NCBI GenBank assembly: GCA_902776305.1
Contig: CACYPS010000006.1
Location: 21,856 to 85,855 of the forward strand
From: an uncultured Lachnospiraceae bacterium
Lineage (GTDB): Bacteria > Bacillota > Clostridia > Lachnospirales > Lachnospiraceae
Direction: 5' to 3'
Length of the DNA: 64,000 bases
The notes beneath the pieces were generated by a model. That model did not search any database. It saw nothing but the letters and a program-made list of their open reading frames with translations, and was not told the DNA's origin. Shown here in pieces: positions 43,117-52,451 of the stretch (position 1 is its first letter; every line of letters starts with the position of its first letter). Made by a program: the position numbers and the translations under genes.

Positions 43117-45399
43117 CTACTTTTCAACTTCGATCTCTTCTCCTACCTTCCGCCAGGACACCTTCACATCGCCGGCAGGCGTGTGGACCGTCCCCGATGC
43201 CGAAGTCATATAGCCGGGATGCGGCTTCACCTCGATCCGGCTGTACCCCGGTGCGGCAGGTCTGACTCCGAGAACCACAGACGGCAGTTCATACAGGGCA
43301 AGAGCGCCCCAGGCATGGCATTCGCTGCGGGCATAAAACTCCGCCTCGACGCTCGTCGTGCAGTGGTTCCGGACCATCTTCCGCCAGATATCCCAGAACC
43401 CATCGGTATACTCATAGAGATCCGTCTGTTCGAGTGCCCGGAACAGATAGAAACGCATCGCTACCGAACATTTCGCATAGCCTTCCTCTGTTATACTCTT
43501 CCTAAGGTTCCGCCTTCCCTCTTCTGCTCCGAGCGTGCCTGTCAGAACGCCGAACACCTGACAATGCTGGCTGCGCATCCTGCAGTCCGGGTTCTCTGCA
43601 TCGGCCGGTCCGTCAGTCAGCACTCCCTCTTCGTCCATGCAAATGTCCCTGACCGCTCTCCTGACCCGCTCTGCCCTCGCTCGGTCCGCTTCAGCCTGCT
43701 CGGCGTCACCGGCATATTCCTCAAGCTCGGCAGCTTTCTGAAGACCGAGAATATACAGCAGACTCTCCATTGTGATAGGTCCGTGGAGACCTGCTCTGGG
43801 CATCCCCGTAGTTTCCATCCACTCCTGAGCCCAGTCTATGAATGACCACAGCTCACCCTTTTCATTCACACCGCCGGTCTTACCGACCAGTCCCTGCATA
43901 GAGCCTTCCCTGATGACCCTTTCTTCAAAAAAGTCCAGGATCCGGCGAATAACAGGCAGCACCGACTGTACGAGCTCCGCATCACCGAAATACATCATAT
44001 GGTCATGAACCATCAGGATGTAATACAGTGCAAAACCCGGGATTACATTAATCGATTTATTCGGATAGCTGCAGTTCAGCAGACCATCCGACCGCTGTGC
44101 CCGCGAAAACTCGGCAATCGCCTTACGCGCGAGACGGTCATCGGCAGACACCGCATACGTATACAGAATTTCAGACCGGGTGTCCATGATATATTGCATC
44201 TGCTCGTAATAGGGGCAATCTACATAGGTCTCATGCATGCAGCGGCGCAGAGTGCGAAGGCTGATATCCCAGACAGGAGCAAGTGTCTCATCGGAAGTTT
44301 GTACCTGTGTGCGGACTTCCAGCGGGTATCCGGTCTCCAGATACTCGAATCTGTCGAGGAACAAAGGCTTGCTGCCGTTCTTCACTGTCACTTTTATGTA
44401 GCGGAACGTGCGGAACCAGTACGGTTCGATGCAGGTGATTGCTGTATTTTCCCTCGTAGATTCCCCGGCTCTTATTGCGGCAGCTTTTTCGACAGAACCT
44501 TCAGTTGTTCGTTTGGCAGGTTCTTCGGGCGCATGATCTTTCTCGAAAAAGGCTTCTGTCACCCGATAAAAATCCGTATATCCGCGCAGCATTCCGTTCT
44601 CAGCATCCGTGCGGTCCCCTTTTGCGTTTTCATATTCATAGCATTCACTGTACAGGAGACTGATTTCCGCTCCTTCACCGCCGCGCATGGACATCTTCAC
44701 GAATCCGCACATCTCCTCGCCTGCGTCGAGAACGAATTCCGTCTCTTCATACGGATCTACCGTATTTATCGGAAGGGCGAGCTCGCGGTGTATCAGCTGC
44801 ATAGCTGGAATCGGCCTGGCCTTCAGGTTTTCTGCCCTAAGGTATTCCGGCATCTCCTCATTCCTGCGGATCATTACCGGATGCCAGTCATCCTCTCCTT
44901 CTTTTCCGCTGAGCGCCGTTTCACCGATCTGCTTCTCGAAGAACTGCAGAGGAGAAAACCTCTTGTCCTCCCTGTAAAAGCTGATTGTCCTGTCCACCCG
45001 GCTCGTCCATCCATCCGTTCCTATCCCTTCAAGATAGAGACCGGGCGTGTCAAAGCTGAAAATACTGTGATTCCCGACTTTGGGATTTTCCGGATAGTGA
45101 AGCACCGCGACGTCCAGGCGGTTGCTCCCTGTATGCAGATACGCGCCGATGTCAACCGTGTCCAGAAAATGCACTTTGTGATCGCCTTTTGCAGGACCGT
45201 ACTGTACAAGTTCACCGTTGACATATAACTTGTATCTGCAATCGGCAGTGATATTTATCTTGTATGTGCCATCAGAATTTTCGTCAGCATCATACTTCAA
45301 TGTCTTAGTAAAATAAACGATGCGTCCGTTCTCCCTGTCAGTGTCTGTCCAGTCACGGGTCCAGATCCAGCTTCCCTGAGCTTCTTTATAATCAATCAT
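43117..45399 (-). CDS. GH78 alpha-L-rhamnosidase
   Basis: A 760-residue glycoside hydrolase without signal peptide, so probably cytoplasmic and acting on imported rhamnosides. N-terminal beta domains (CRYKLYVNGELVQYGPAKGD) precede the (alpha/alpha)6 barrel. The acidic cluster D394-C-P-Y-Y-E399...Y403...D406 matches the spacing of the known GH78 catalytic set, with Tyr in place of the usual Trp. The C-terminal beta-sandwich ends PGYSRIEVKPHPG...SASGTVHTPAGDVKVSW. It is last of the minus-strand locus. Confidence 0.88.
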   Translation of the reverse strand: MIDYKEAQGSWIWTRDWTDTDRENGRIVYFTKTLKYDADENSDGTYKINITADCRYKLYVNGELVQYGPAKGDHKVHFLDTVDIGAYLHTGSNRLDVAVLHYPENPKVGNHSIFSFDTPGLYLEGIGTDGWTSRVDRTISFYREDKRFSPLQFFEKQIGETALSGKEGEDDWHPVMIRRNEEMPEYLRAENLKARPIPAMQLIHRELALPINTVDPYEETEFVLDAGEEMCGFVKMSMRGGEGAEISLLYSECYEYENAKGDRTDAENGMLRGYTDFYRVTEAFFEKDHAPEEPAKRTTEGSVEKAAAIRAGESTRENTAITCIEPYWFRTFRYIKVTVKNGSKPLFLDRFEYLETGYPLEVRTQVQTSDETLAPVWDISLRTLRRCMHETYVDCPYYEQMQYIMDTRSEILYTYAVSADDRLARKAIAEFSRAQRSDGLLNCSYPNKSINVIPGFALYYILMVHDHMMYFGDAELVQSVLPVIRRILDFFEERVIREGSMQGLVGKTGGVNEKGELWSFIDWAQEWMETTGMPRAGLHGPITMESLLYILGLQKAAELEEYAGDAEQAEADRARAERVRRAVRDICMDEEGVLTDGPADAENPDCRMRSQHCQVFGVLTGTLGAEEGRRNLRKSITEEGYAKCSVAMRFYLFRALEQTDLYEYTDGFWDIWRKMVRNHCTTSVEAEFYARSECHAWGALALYELPSVVLGVRPAAPGYSRIEVKPHPGYMTSASGTVHTPAGDVKVSWRKVGEEIEVEK

Positions 45400-45442
45400 C
45401 CTTATACCTTCTCTCTTTAGTAAAGAACCGTCGATAAATTGA

Positions 45443-45492
45443 ATTAAAGAACAGCGGCCGCTGTATCATTAAAGACCAGCGGCCGTTTGATC
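45443..45492. repeat. Tandem 25-bp repeat with GC palindromes between transporter and rhamnosidase
   Basis: Two adjacent 25-bp copies (45443-45467 and 45468-45492) of ATTAAAGA-M-CAGCGGCCG followed by YTKKATC. Together they can fold CGGCCGCTG/CAGCGGCCG on the minus strand, a possible RNA-processing hairpin or weak terminator, but no U tract follows. Confidence 0.6.
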
Positions 45493-45498
45493 GATTAT

Positions 45499-46902
45499 TT
45501 ATGCATTCTCCTGAAGTCTGTTGATATCTCTCTCGCAGTGATAGAACAGGAGGAAGATTACGAACATTGCGCCTGCCATGACGGCCGGAACCCATCCGTA
45601 CATGAACTTGATTGCCGTTGATACGGATTCGGGCTGCGGAAGACCCTGTGCGTCGAGCGCAGCGTCGAGACCTGCTGCTGCAAGGACCCATCCGAAAACT
45701 GCCTGTCCAAGGCCGAGACCAATCTTCTGTGCGGCGGAAATACCTGCGTTGCCCATACCGACTGTATCGATGCCGGTCTTAAGTCTTCCGTAAGTGACTG
45801 TATCTGCGACCATACCAAGTGCCATACCGCCGGAAAGACCGACGCCGAGGCCCTTCAGAACGTTGCTGCCAATCAGAAGCATAGGTGATGTGAAGACTGC
45901 GGATCCCACAAACCCGATTGCCATGACCAGCATACCGAAAGTGTAGATCTTTTCTTTGGATATCTTTGTCATCAGTACCGGTGTTACGAACATGATCGCG
46001 AACTGAGCGATGGAGATTGCATTTGCAAGCATACCGTACTGACCCATATCATAGAGAACATACTGGCTGAAGAAAACCGTTCCCATCGCGTAGAAGATGA
46101 TGATGGCAAATACCACGAAGTTGCCGAGTGTCAGGAGCAGCCAGTACTTGTTGGAAAGGAGCGCCTTGACAGATTCCATAACGTTCTCGTTCTTTGTTTC
46201 GGTCTGCTTATTTTCTTCCTCTGCCTTTACACCGACCTTAACGCGCTCTTTGGTATTGAATACACAGAACAGGGTGACGACGACCATGATTGCGCAGTAG
46301 ACAGCAAGTGTCAGTGTGAAAGATCTCTGTGTGTAAATTGTGTTCGGATTCTCTGAAAACTTTGTGAGCAGGATGACAAATGTTGAGTTTACAAATACGT
46401 TTCCGAGTGTCTGGAAAATCTGCTGAATGTTTCCGAGAAGTCCTCTCTCGTAACCGTCGGCTGTGACAAGGCCGACCATGGAGTAGAACGGAACCAGCAT
46501 ACCTGTCAGACAGACGGCGTTCGTGATGTTATAAATCAGGAACACGTACACGTATTTGACCATGTCCGGGAAATTCTGCGGGACAAAGAACAGGAGCATT
46601 GTGGATACTGCAAACGGGATGCACATTCTCAGAAGCCAGACTCTTGCTTTACCCATCTTCGTCTCTGTCTTATCAACGATGCGTCCCATGATCAGGTCTG
46701 AGATTCCGTCAAAGACCTTTGAGACTGCAAGAATCGTCGCAATGATTCCGGCGTTCAAACCGACTGCCGAAGTGAAGAAGATCGTCATGAAGGATCCGAT
46801 GATACCGTTGATCATATTGAAGGCAAATCCGCCGCTGCCGTAAGCAAGTCGTTCTCCCCATCCGAGTGCTGCATTTGGATCGTCATGTTTTGTTGTAAGC
46901 AT
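45499..46902 (-). CDS. GPH-type MFS sugar transporter
   Basis: A 467-residue, twelve-helix symporter of the glycoside-pentoside-hexuronide family. It shows the N-terminal GWGERLAYGSGGFAFNMI start and the conserved loop KVFDGISDLIMGRIVDKTETKMGKARVWLL (a G-R-x-x-D-K type motif). A hydrophilic central loop (VGVKAEEENKQTETKNEN) is also present. In this locus it probably imports rhamnose or a rhamnose-containing glycoside. It has its own promoter with a direct-repeat operator. Confidence 0.92.
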   Translation of the reverse strand: MLTTKHDDPNAALGWGERLAYGSGGFAFNMINGIIGSFMTIFFTSAVGLNAGIIATILAVSKVFDGISDLIMGRIVDKTETKMGKARVWLLRMCIPFAVSTMLLFFVPQNFPDMVKYVYVFLIYNITNAVCLTGMLVPFYSMVGLVTADGYERGLLGNIQQIFQTLGNVFVNSTFVILLTKFSENPNTIYTQRSFTLTLAVYCAIMVVVTLFCVFNTKERVKVGVKAEEENKQTETKNENVMESVKALLSNKYWLLLTLGNFVVFAIIIFYAMGTVFFSQYVLYDMGQYGMLANAISIAQFAIMFVTPVLMTKISKEKIYTFGMLVMAIGFVGSAVFTSPMLLIGSNVLKGLGVGLSGGMALGMVADTVTYGRLKTGIDTVGMGNAGISAAQKIGLGLGQAVFGWVLAAAGLDAALDAQGLPQPESVSTAIKFMYGWVPAVMAGAMFVIFLLFYHCERDINRLQENA

Positions 46903-47000
46903 TTTTTACTCCTTTCTTACCCTTTTTAATATAGGCGTTTGTGATACTCAGTGTGAGATTTTTTTGATCTTTGTGATCTGTTCTCTTTGTTTCTGTCTAT

Positions 47001-47062
47001 ACAATACCCTCTTTTCGAATCCGCCTATATTTTTATTTTGTTCTTTATATCCTTATTTTGTT
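47001..47062 (-). promoter_or_regulatory. Promoter and 17-bp direct-repeat operator of the transporter gene
   Basis: Two direct copies of AACAAAATAA-RR-ATATA (minus strand; 47046-47062 and 47026-47042) are 20 bp apart. The proximal copy overlaps the -35 position (TATAGG, 47024-47029), and TATTGT (47001-47006) lies 17 bp further. The same arrangement occurs upstream of the flavoprotein gene at 52067-52128. AraC-family activators typically use two 17-bp direct half-sites next to a weak -35. Confidence 0.6.
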
Positions 47063-47136
47063 ATCTTTCTAATTTGTAAAAATCTGTTGATTTTCGACCT
47101 GAACGGAAATCTGCTCACTACATCTTCAGATTTAAC

Positions 47137-48693
47137 TCAGGACTCGTAAAACCTCATATCGCCCCAGATTTCCATCAGATGACGGCGGTCGAGACGCTCC
47201 GTCCGGGTATTTCTGTCAAATATCCTGACCTGGGAATCAGCGCCCGTAAAGCGATCCCATTCGTCACCGGGCTGTCCTTCCTTCGCGAAACGTACCCAGG
47301 TGCCGTGCATTTCCTCTGAAATCTTTTCAAATACTTCCTCCGGCTCTCCGTCGAACACAAAATGAGCAAACGGGTGATCTCTCTTAACGAACACTGCCGG
47401 AAGCTCAAAAGCGTGTGAAGCCTTCCAGCCAGTCTCAATACCGGACTTTGTGACCAGCTCATAGCGGTACATCCATACGTCGTCTGTGAACTGCTTCTGA
47501 GCAGTCGCCACTTTAACAGCAGGCATCTCAAATGCATAATCCGTCGCGAATCGGATGAAAGGATCTCCTCCAATCTGCCTTACATCGCCTGTGAGAGGCG
47601 GAATTGAAGAGGCCATAGACTTTGCGGAATCCTTGAACAACGTAAAGGAATCATTCGAAGACGGGTGATAAAAGCCTACGATCTGCGGAAGCGCGTCCGT
47701 ATGACCATTCTTCTCCATCATCTGTGTGATCATCGTCCAGCTGTTCGGGAATCCCGTGTTCTCGGGATGTACGAACATCGTTCCCTCGTGCATATTGCTT
47801 CCGATGATCAGACGGATACCGTCCGCGCTGCCGCTCCGGATCGCATCGATGGGACGCACCGGCATCAGGTCATCCTGGATCGGACCCGGAAGGAACATGC
47901 CCGGATTCTTATACTGCTGTCTCGCTGCCATATATTCGTTGCCGACAAGGAACAGTCTCGGATCTTCGATACGGAGCCGTGGCAGATCCTTCTCCGTCCA
48001 GTTCATACCTTCAAGGAACAGGTCGATATTCTCACGGGCAGTCTGATGTGTCATCATACAGTTGGGAAGAGAGCTCTGCGCGATTGCCTGTGTGAAAGTA
48101 CCCTTCACTCCCGGGCACGCAAGCATATTGATGACCGAAGCGCCGCCTGCAGACTCGCCGAAGATCGTGACGCGGGAGAGATCTCCGCCAAACGCCTCAA
48201 TATTCTCATGGATCCAGTTCATGGCCATGATCTGGTCGGACAGTCCGCAGTTGGAATCGAAATCCTCACATCCCGGATAGGTCGTGAAATCATAGAATCC
48301 GAGCACATTTGTCCTGTAATTGAAAGAGAAGAACAGGATTCCGTCACGAGCAAATGCTTCGCCGCGGTACATCTCATCCGCCGAATAGCCTGTGTTATAG
48401 CCGCCACCGTAAATGTAGATCATGACCGGAAGATTTTCTCCTTCTACAGGTCTCTGAACATTCACGGTCAGACAGTCCTCGTCGCCGATGACGTTCCCGT
48501 TATTGTATTGAATCGGTGCGGGACCGTATTCTTTGGCATCAAATATATCGTCCCATGCATCGTGCAGGACGCATCTCTTAAAGCGAAGCGGTCCCACAGG
48601 AGGCTTGGCGTAGGGAATGCCAAGATATTCAATCATTCCGTCTTTCTCATATCCTCTGACTTTTCCGAGTGTAGTCTCAATAATATGTTCCAT
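47137..48693 (-). CDS. Type B carboxylesterase
   Basis: A 518-residue alpha/beta hydrolase of the carboxylesterase/acetylcholinesterase class, without a signal peptide. It shows YLGIPYAKPPVGPLRF, EDCLTVNVQRP, the oxyanion IYIYGGGY, the nucleophile elbow TIFGESAGGASV, GSNMHEGTMF (acid region) and KASHAFELPAVF (His). In a rhamnoside locus it may remove acetyl, feruloyl or other acyl groups from plant glycosides. The exact ester is unknown. Confidence 0.9.
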   Translation of the reverse strand: MEHIIETTLGKVRGYEKDGMIEYLGIPYAKPPVGPLRFKRCVLHDAWDDIFDAKEYGPAPIQYNNGNVIGDEDCLTVNVQRPVEGENLPVMIYIYGGGYNTGYSADEMYRGEAFARDGILFFSFNYRTNVLGFYDFTTYPGCEDFDSNCGLSDQIMAMNWIHENIEAFGGDLSRVTIFGESAGGASVINMLACPGVKGTFTQAIAQSSLPNCMMTHQTARENIDLFLEGMNWTEKDLPRLRIEDPRLFLVGNEYMAARQQYKNPGMFLPGPIQDDLMPVRPIDAIRSGSADGIRLIIGSNMHEGTMFVHPENTGFPNSWTMITQMMEKNGHTDALPQIVGFYHPSSNDSFTLFKDSAKSMASSIPPLTGDVRQIGGDPFIRFATDYAFEMPAVKVATAQKQFTDDVWMYRYELVTKSGIETGWKASHAFELPAVFVKRDHPFAHFVFDGEPEEVFEKISEEMHGTWVRFAKEGQPGDEWDRFTGADSQVRIFDRNTRTERLDRRHLMEIWGDMRFYES

Positions 48694-48826
48694 TGCCGCT
48701 CTTCCTTTCTATAAACATATCCGGCGGCGTTTTTATCATCCACCGCACATACAATTCAGTTCCGGTTCCGTCTCTGTTTCTTTTTATCTATAACATGGAA
48801 ACCTCAGTCCGTTCAGCTGTGAAACC

Positions 48827-50032
48827 TCAGCGTCCCGTAAGTTCCCGGCCGATCTTCTGAAGATCTGCCTCCGACCCTGTCATCTCCGCAATAGCATACG
48901 CGCGTTTTCTCGGCCTGCAGCCTTCCTCCGGATCGGTAAATAATCCGAAATAAACCTCGGTCAGACCTCCGATCTGGTTATCCTCGATTCCTGCTCTCTG
49001 CAGCATGGCATTCTCGTTCAGCAGACGGAAGTTATGGAGCGTGCGCACATAGGGCATATTCATCGCGTAGTTAAGTATCTTCTTATTGTATCCCGCATAG
49101 CGCTCCTCCCACTCGGGATTTCCGCAGTCCGTAAAGCCTGTCTCTGTCAGCAAAACCTGCTTGTCGCCATCTCCGTATCTTCTCATTACCCTGTAGGCAG
49201 CATCGTTAAAGTCCCGCCAGAGAGTATCCGGCTCCTCGACATCCATGAACAGATCCCTGTCGGACACATCCCGAGTCGTAAATACATATGGATGCCATGC
49301 AACAAGATCAAAATAGTCGTCTGTGTCAGTGGACCAGAACTTCCCGGATTTGATTCTGCTGTAAATCTGATCCAGCGCCCATGCGACGCCGTACATTACC
49401 GGGAAGAAGTAAGGCAGTCCGCCTCCCAGCCCTTCCGTTGAGAGAGCCGGGGAAAATGAAGCGACCTTCGCATTGGGATTTCCTCTTCTCACGCCCTTTG
49501 CGGCAAAATACATCATGTCCACCGCAATATCATACTTTTCATCCGGCGTGAACGGCTTTGACATATCGGATTCCAGAAATCCGTCCGGATGCAGGAACGC
49601 GTTCAGGTTCCACTCATTTCCGATCTCCCAGATCGCCACCTGCGGGAACAGACCGGCCATCGTGCACCAAGACTGTTCGAGCATCTCGAGTGCTTTCATG
49701 TAGAGACTTCCCGGAGTCAGATCTCTTTCGGGCATTGCATGCCCCATTTTCTGCTTGCAGCCCTCCGGCAGGAACCACTCATGGCTCATGCCGGTAACTT
49801 CTATATCCAGTTCCCGGGCTCTGGTGAGAAGCCTCGTGTGCTGCTCCAGCGCTTTCTCATCGGGCGTCACGGGATCTTTCAGAATCTCTGTAAGGTGCAT
49901 CCATGAGCGATAAGCGTTGCAGCCGAGTCCTTTCACCAGATCCAGATACTTCTCGGCCCGGATCCCCTGATCGTTCTCTCTCTGAATCAGAGGCTCTCCC
50001 ACTCCGAAAAATCTTTCTTTGTTATTGTTCAT
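48827..50032 (-). CDS. Putative clan GH-A glycoside hydrolase (unassigned family)
   Basis: A 401-residue TIM-barrel-like protein. WEIGNEWN (E140) resembles the acid/base strand of clan GH-A, and VLLTETGF (E297) resembles the nucleophile strand. FDLVAWHPYVFTTRD lies between them, in the order expected for GH5/GH39-like retaining enzymes. No signal peptide is seen. I cannot assign a CAZy family. It lies 17 bp downstream of the flavoprotein gene and is probably co-transcribed, presumably cleaving a sugar linked to rhamnose. Confidence 0.7.
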   Translation of the reverse strand: MNNNKERFFGVGEPLIQRENDQGIRAEKYLDLVKGLGCNAYRSWMHLTEILKDPVTPDEKALEQHTRLLTRARELDIEVTGMSHEWFLPEGCKQKMGHAMPERDLTPGSLYMKALEMLEQSWCTMAGLFPQVAIWEIGNEWNLNAFLHPDGFLESDMSKPFTPDEKYDIAVDMMYFAAKGVRRGNPNAKVASFSPALSTEGLGGGLPYFFPVMYGVAWALDQIYSRIKSGKFWSTDTDDYFDLVAWHPYVFTTRDVSDRDLFMDVEEPDTLWRDFNDAAYRVMRRYGDGDKQVLLTETGFTDCGNPEWEERYAGYNKKILNYAMNMPYVRTLHNFRLLNENAMLQRAGIEDNQIGGLTEVYFGLFTDPEEGCRPRKRAYAIAEMTGSEADLQKIGRELTGR

Positions 50033-50049
50033 ATTCTATCCTCTCCGTA

Positions 50050-52002
50050 TCAGATATCCAGGGCAGCGTGATGGCCCCAGTAAACTGCATTTGTGATCGT
50101 GGAAACACGGGATGCATCTCCTATGACACGCACATACGGTGCAGTATCCATCAGAGCTTCCACTACATCGGTCCTGGATCTCTGTCCCAGTGCACAGATC
50201 ACGGATGTACCGGGTACCAGCACCTTCTCCCCGTTTGAATCCTCGCACCATATACCCTCGGCCGTTACTTCCAATCCCTTGTAACCGGTATGTACCGTTA
50301 CATATTTGTCAATCTCTTTGAGAAGGAGCGGACGGTGGCGGACATTTGCATCCGGTGCCAGCTGATCGCGCATCTCCACAAGATGGACGCGTTTTCCTTC
50401 CATCCCGAGGTGAATCGCACACTCACATCCTGCGAGGCCGCCGCCGAATACGACGACATCGTCCGTTACTTTGTCCTTTTCTTTATAATAATTGTTGACT
50501 ACGACGACATTTTCTCCGCGAAGTCCGGGAATCGGCGGGACAAGCGGTGCAGAACCTGCCGCGATGATCAGCGCGTAGGGATTCTCTTTCTCCACATACT
50601 CCGGCGTCACTTCCGTGTTCAGACGGATCTCTACGCCTGCCTTCTCCGCCAGGAGTTTATAGGTACCGGACAGTTCATACATTTCATGCTTGAATGGAAG
50701 CGCCTGCTCACTCTTCAGAATTCCGCCGACCTCATCCTCTTTCTCACAGAGAATAACTTCATGTCCGCGACGGGCAGCTGTGTAGGCTGCATAGAGTCCG
50801 CCGGGACCTCCGCCTGCTACAAGCACTTTCTTCCTCTCGCTCTCCCTTACCGGAACTACCTCGATTCCGTCCATCTCACGGCCAATCAGAGGATTCACTG
50901 TGCAGCGTCTTGTTGACGTTGCTGCTCTCTCAGCCATACAGGTGAAGCAGCGTAGGCATCGAACAATCTCCTCGTCCCTGTTCTCAACTACTTTTCTCGG
51001 AAGCTCCGGATCTGCCAGCAGCGCTCTTGCCATGTAGACGATATCCGCTTTACCCGAAGCGATGATCTCCTCCATCTGAGCGGGGTCGTTCAGACCACCG
51101 ATCGTTGAGACAGGCTTGCTCACATGCTTTTTGATTTCCGCTGCAAGATGAACATTACATCCGTGTTCGGTGAACATGGAAGGATGTGTATTTCCGAATG
51201 TTTTCTGATACGTACCCGCGGAGACATGAATGATATCCACGTATGGCTCGATCTGCTTTGCGATCTCCACGCCGTCTTCCAGTCCGTACCCTTCCGGAAC
51301 CATCTCGGAGCCGCTCATTCTGAACTCGAGCGGGAAGAACGGTCCCACCGCCTGTCTGACAGCTTTAAGGACTTCCACAGCAAAGCGGCAGCGATTCTCA
51401 ATCGTTCCGCCGTACTCATCTGTGCGGTGATTGAACATTGGTGAGAGGAACTGATTGATGAGCCATCCATGTCCGCCGTGGATCATCAGCATTTCAAATC
51501 CGGCTCTTTTGGCAAGTCCCGCAACATGTGCATAGGATGCTACGATCTCATCGATCATTTCTTTGGTCAGCTCGCGAACTTCTACTCCGTCCGCTCTGGT
51601 CGTGGCGGAAGGTCCCCACTGATGCATGGTTTTCTGCTTTGTCTTATCCGTCATATAGGTGCCTGCGAACATACCGGAGTGAGACAGTTCCAGAGAAGGG
51701 ATAGCACCATGGCGGCGGATTGCATCCGCTGTGTAGGTAGCCGATGCGAGTGAGTTAAGGATGCTCTCATCCAGATGATAAGCGTGGGATCCGTCAGTCG
51801 CCGGGTGAACCATCAGTTCCGAAACCGTGACGGCCGCCGCTCCTCCTCTTGCGCGGAGTTCATAGAACGCAGCGGATTTCGGTCCGATACATCCGTCGTT
51901 AGAAATGTCGGTTCCGCCCATCGGCGCGGAAAACATGCGGTTGCGAAATACTGTTCTGCCGATGGTGATTGGACTGCTCAGGTGTGGATATTTTCTCTGC
52001 AT
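50050..52002 (-). CDS. NADH:flavin oxidoreductase (old yellow enzyme / 2-enoate reductase type)
   Basis: A 650-residue three-part flavoenzyme. Residues 1-340 form an FMN-binding TIM barrel (RNRMFSAPMGG, MIHGGHGWLINQFLSP, HVSAGTY). CLRCFTC plus a downstream C in RRCTVNP bind a 4Fe-4S cluster. The C-terminal half holds FAD and NAD(P)H domains (VAGGGPGGLYAAYTAARRGHEV; VFGGGLAGCECAIHL). Relatives reduce enoates, bile acids, cinnamates or flavonoid-like rings. The ATG at 52002 follows AGGAG. It heads the minus-strand part of the rhamnose locus. Confidence 0.9.
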   Translation of the reverse strand: MQRKYPHLSSPITIGRTVFRNRMFSAPMGGTDISNDGCIGPKSAAFYELRARGGAAAVTVSELMVHPATDGSHAYHLDESILNSLASATYTADAIRRHGAIPSLELSHSGMFAGTYMTDKTKQKTMHQWGPSATTRADGVEVRELTKEMIDEIVASYAHVAGLAKRAGFEMLMIHGGHGWLINQFLSPMFNHRTDEYGGTIENRCRFAVEVLKAVRQAVGPFFPLEFRMSGSEMVPEGYGLEDGVEIAKQIEPYVDIIHVSAGTYQKTFGNTHPSMFTEHGCNVHLAAEIKKHVSKPVSTIGGLNDPAQMEEIIASGKADIVYMARALLADPELPRKVVENRDEEIVRCLRCFTCMAERAATSTRRCTVNPLIGREMDGIEVVPVRESERKKVLVAGGGPGGLYAAYTAARRGHEVILCEKEDEVGGILKSEQALPFKHEMYELSGTYKLLAEKAGVEIRLNTEVTPEYVEKENPYALIIAAGSAPLVPPIPGLRGENVVVVNNYYKEKDKVTDDVVVFGGGLAGCECAIHLGMEGKRVHLVEMRDQLAPDANVRHRPLLLKEIDKYVTVHTGYKGLEVTAEGIWCEDSNGEKVLVPGTSVICALGQRSRTDVVEALMDTAPYVRVIGDASRVSTITNAVYWGHHAALDI

Positions 52003-52066
52003 GAGATTAGCTCCTTTCATATGATGAATGCTGTTCACTCAGGTGTTGTGTTTTCTTTCTGATAAC

Positions 52067-52128
52067 ATCATAAGTTCCGCAGGCAATCCATTATATCCTT
52101 ATTTTATTATAATTATCCTTTTCATGTT
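52067..52128 (-). promoter_or_regulatory. Promoter and direct-repeat operator of the flavoprotein gene
   Basis: On the minus strand a 17-bp unit AATAAAATAAGGATATA (52092-52108) and a second, looser copy (52112-52128) are 20 bp apart. TATGAT (52067-52072) starts 19 bp beyond the proximal unit, the same geometry as at 47001-47062. The rest of the 52003-52451 gap is AT-rich and holds the divergent promoter region. Around 52340-52367 it contains partly similar CAAAATAA-rich sequence and a TATCATAATAC stretch near 52388. Confidence 0.6.
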
Positions 52129-52451
52129 CTCTTCTATAGTTCATAAAGTAAACTTCTTATTAAATGTAAAGAACCGGTGCCCCCTTCCCGCCGTGAGCAA
52201 AACTCTTTCTTATTTATATGGCACGAACAGGACCGCAGCCTAATAATTCAAGAACGGCACACCGTACCTGTGACGACGTTCGCAGCTTCCGATGGATATT
52301 TCGTATGCAGAAGAACGAATGATACACATATTTTAACATGTCAAAATAAAGACAAAATAATCAAAATCATGATATTTACACCTCTTCTATCATAATACAA
52401 TGTGACCATAACAAAGAAACAAAACGCAGCCAATCGAAAGGATCACTTCTT

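Noticed and set aside
42670-43845. A 391-codon plus-strand frame spanning the araC/GH78 junction
   Set aside because: It overlaps two well-supported genes in other frames and has no ribosome binding site or motif.
43999-45228. A 409-codon open frame antisense to the GH78 gene
   Set aside because: Long but antisense to a clear rhamnosidase, with no recognisable domain or translation signal. High-GC third positions produce such frames.
51230-52243. Small plus-strand frames at the flavoprotein start and divergent gap
   Set aside because: They lie antisense to the flavoprotein gene or in AT-rich regulatory DNA, with no ribosome binding sites.
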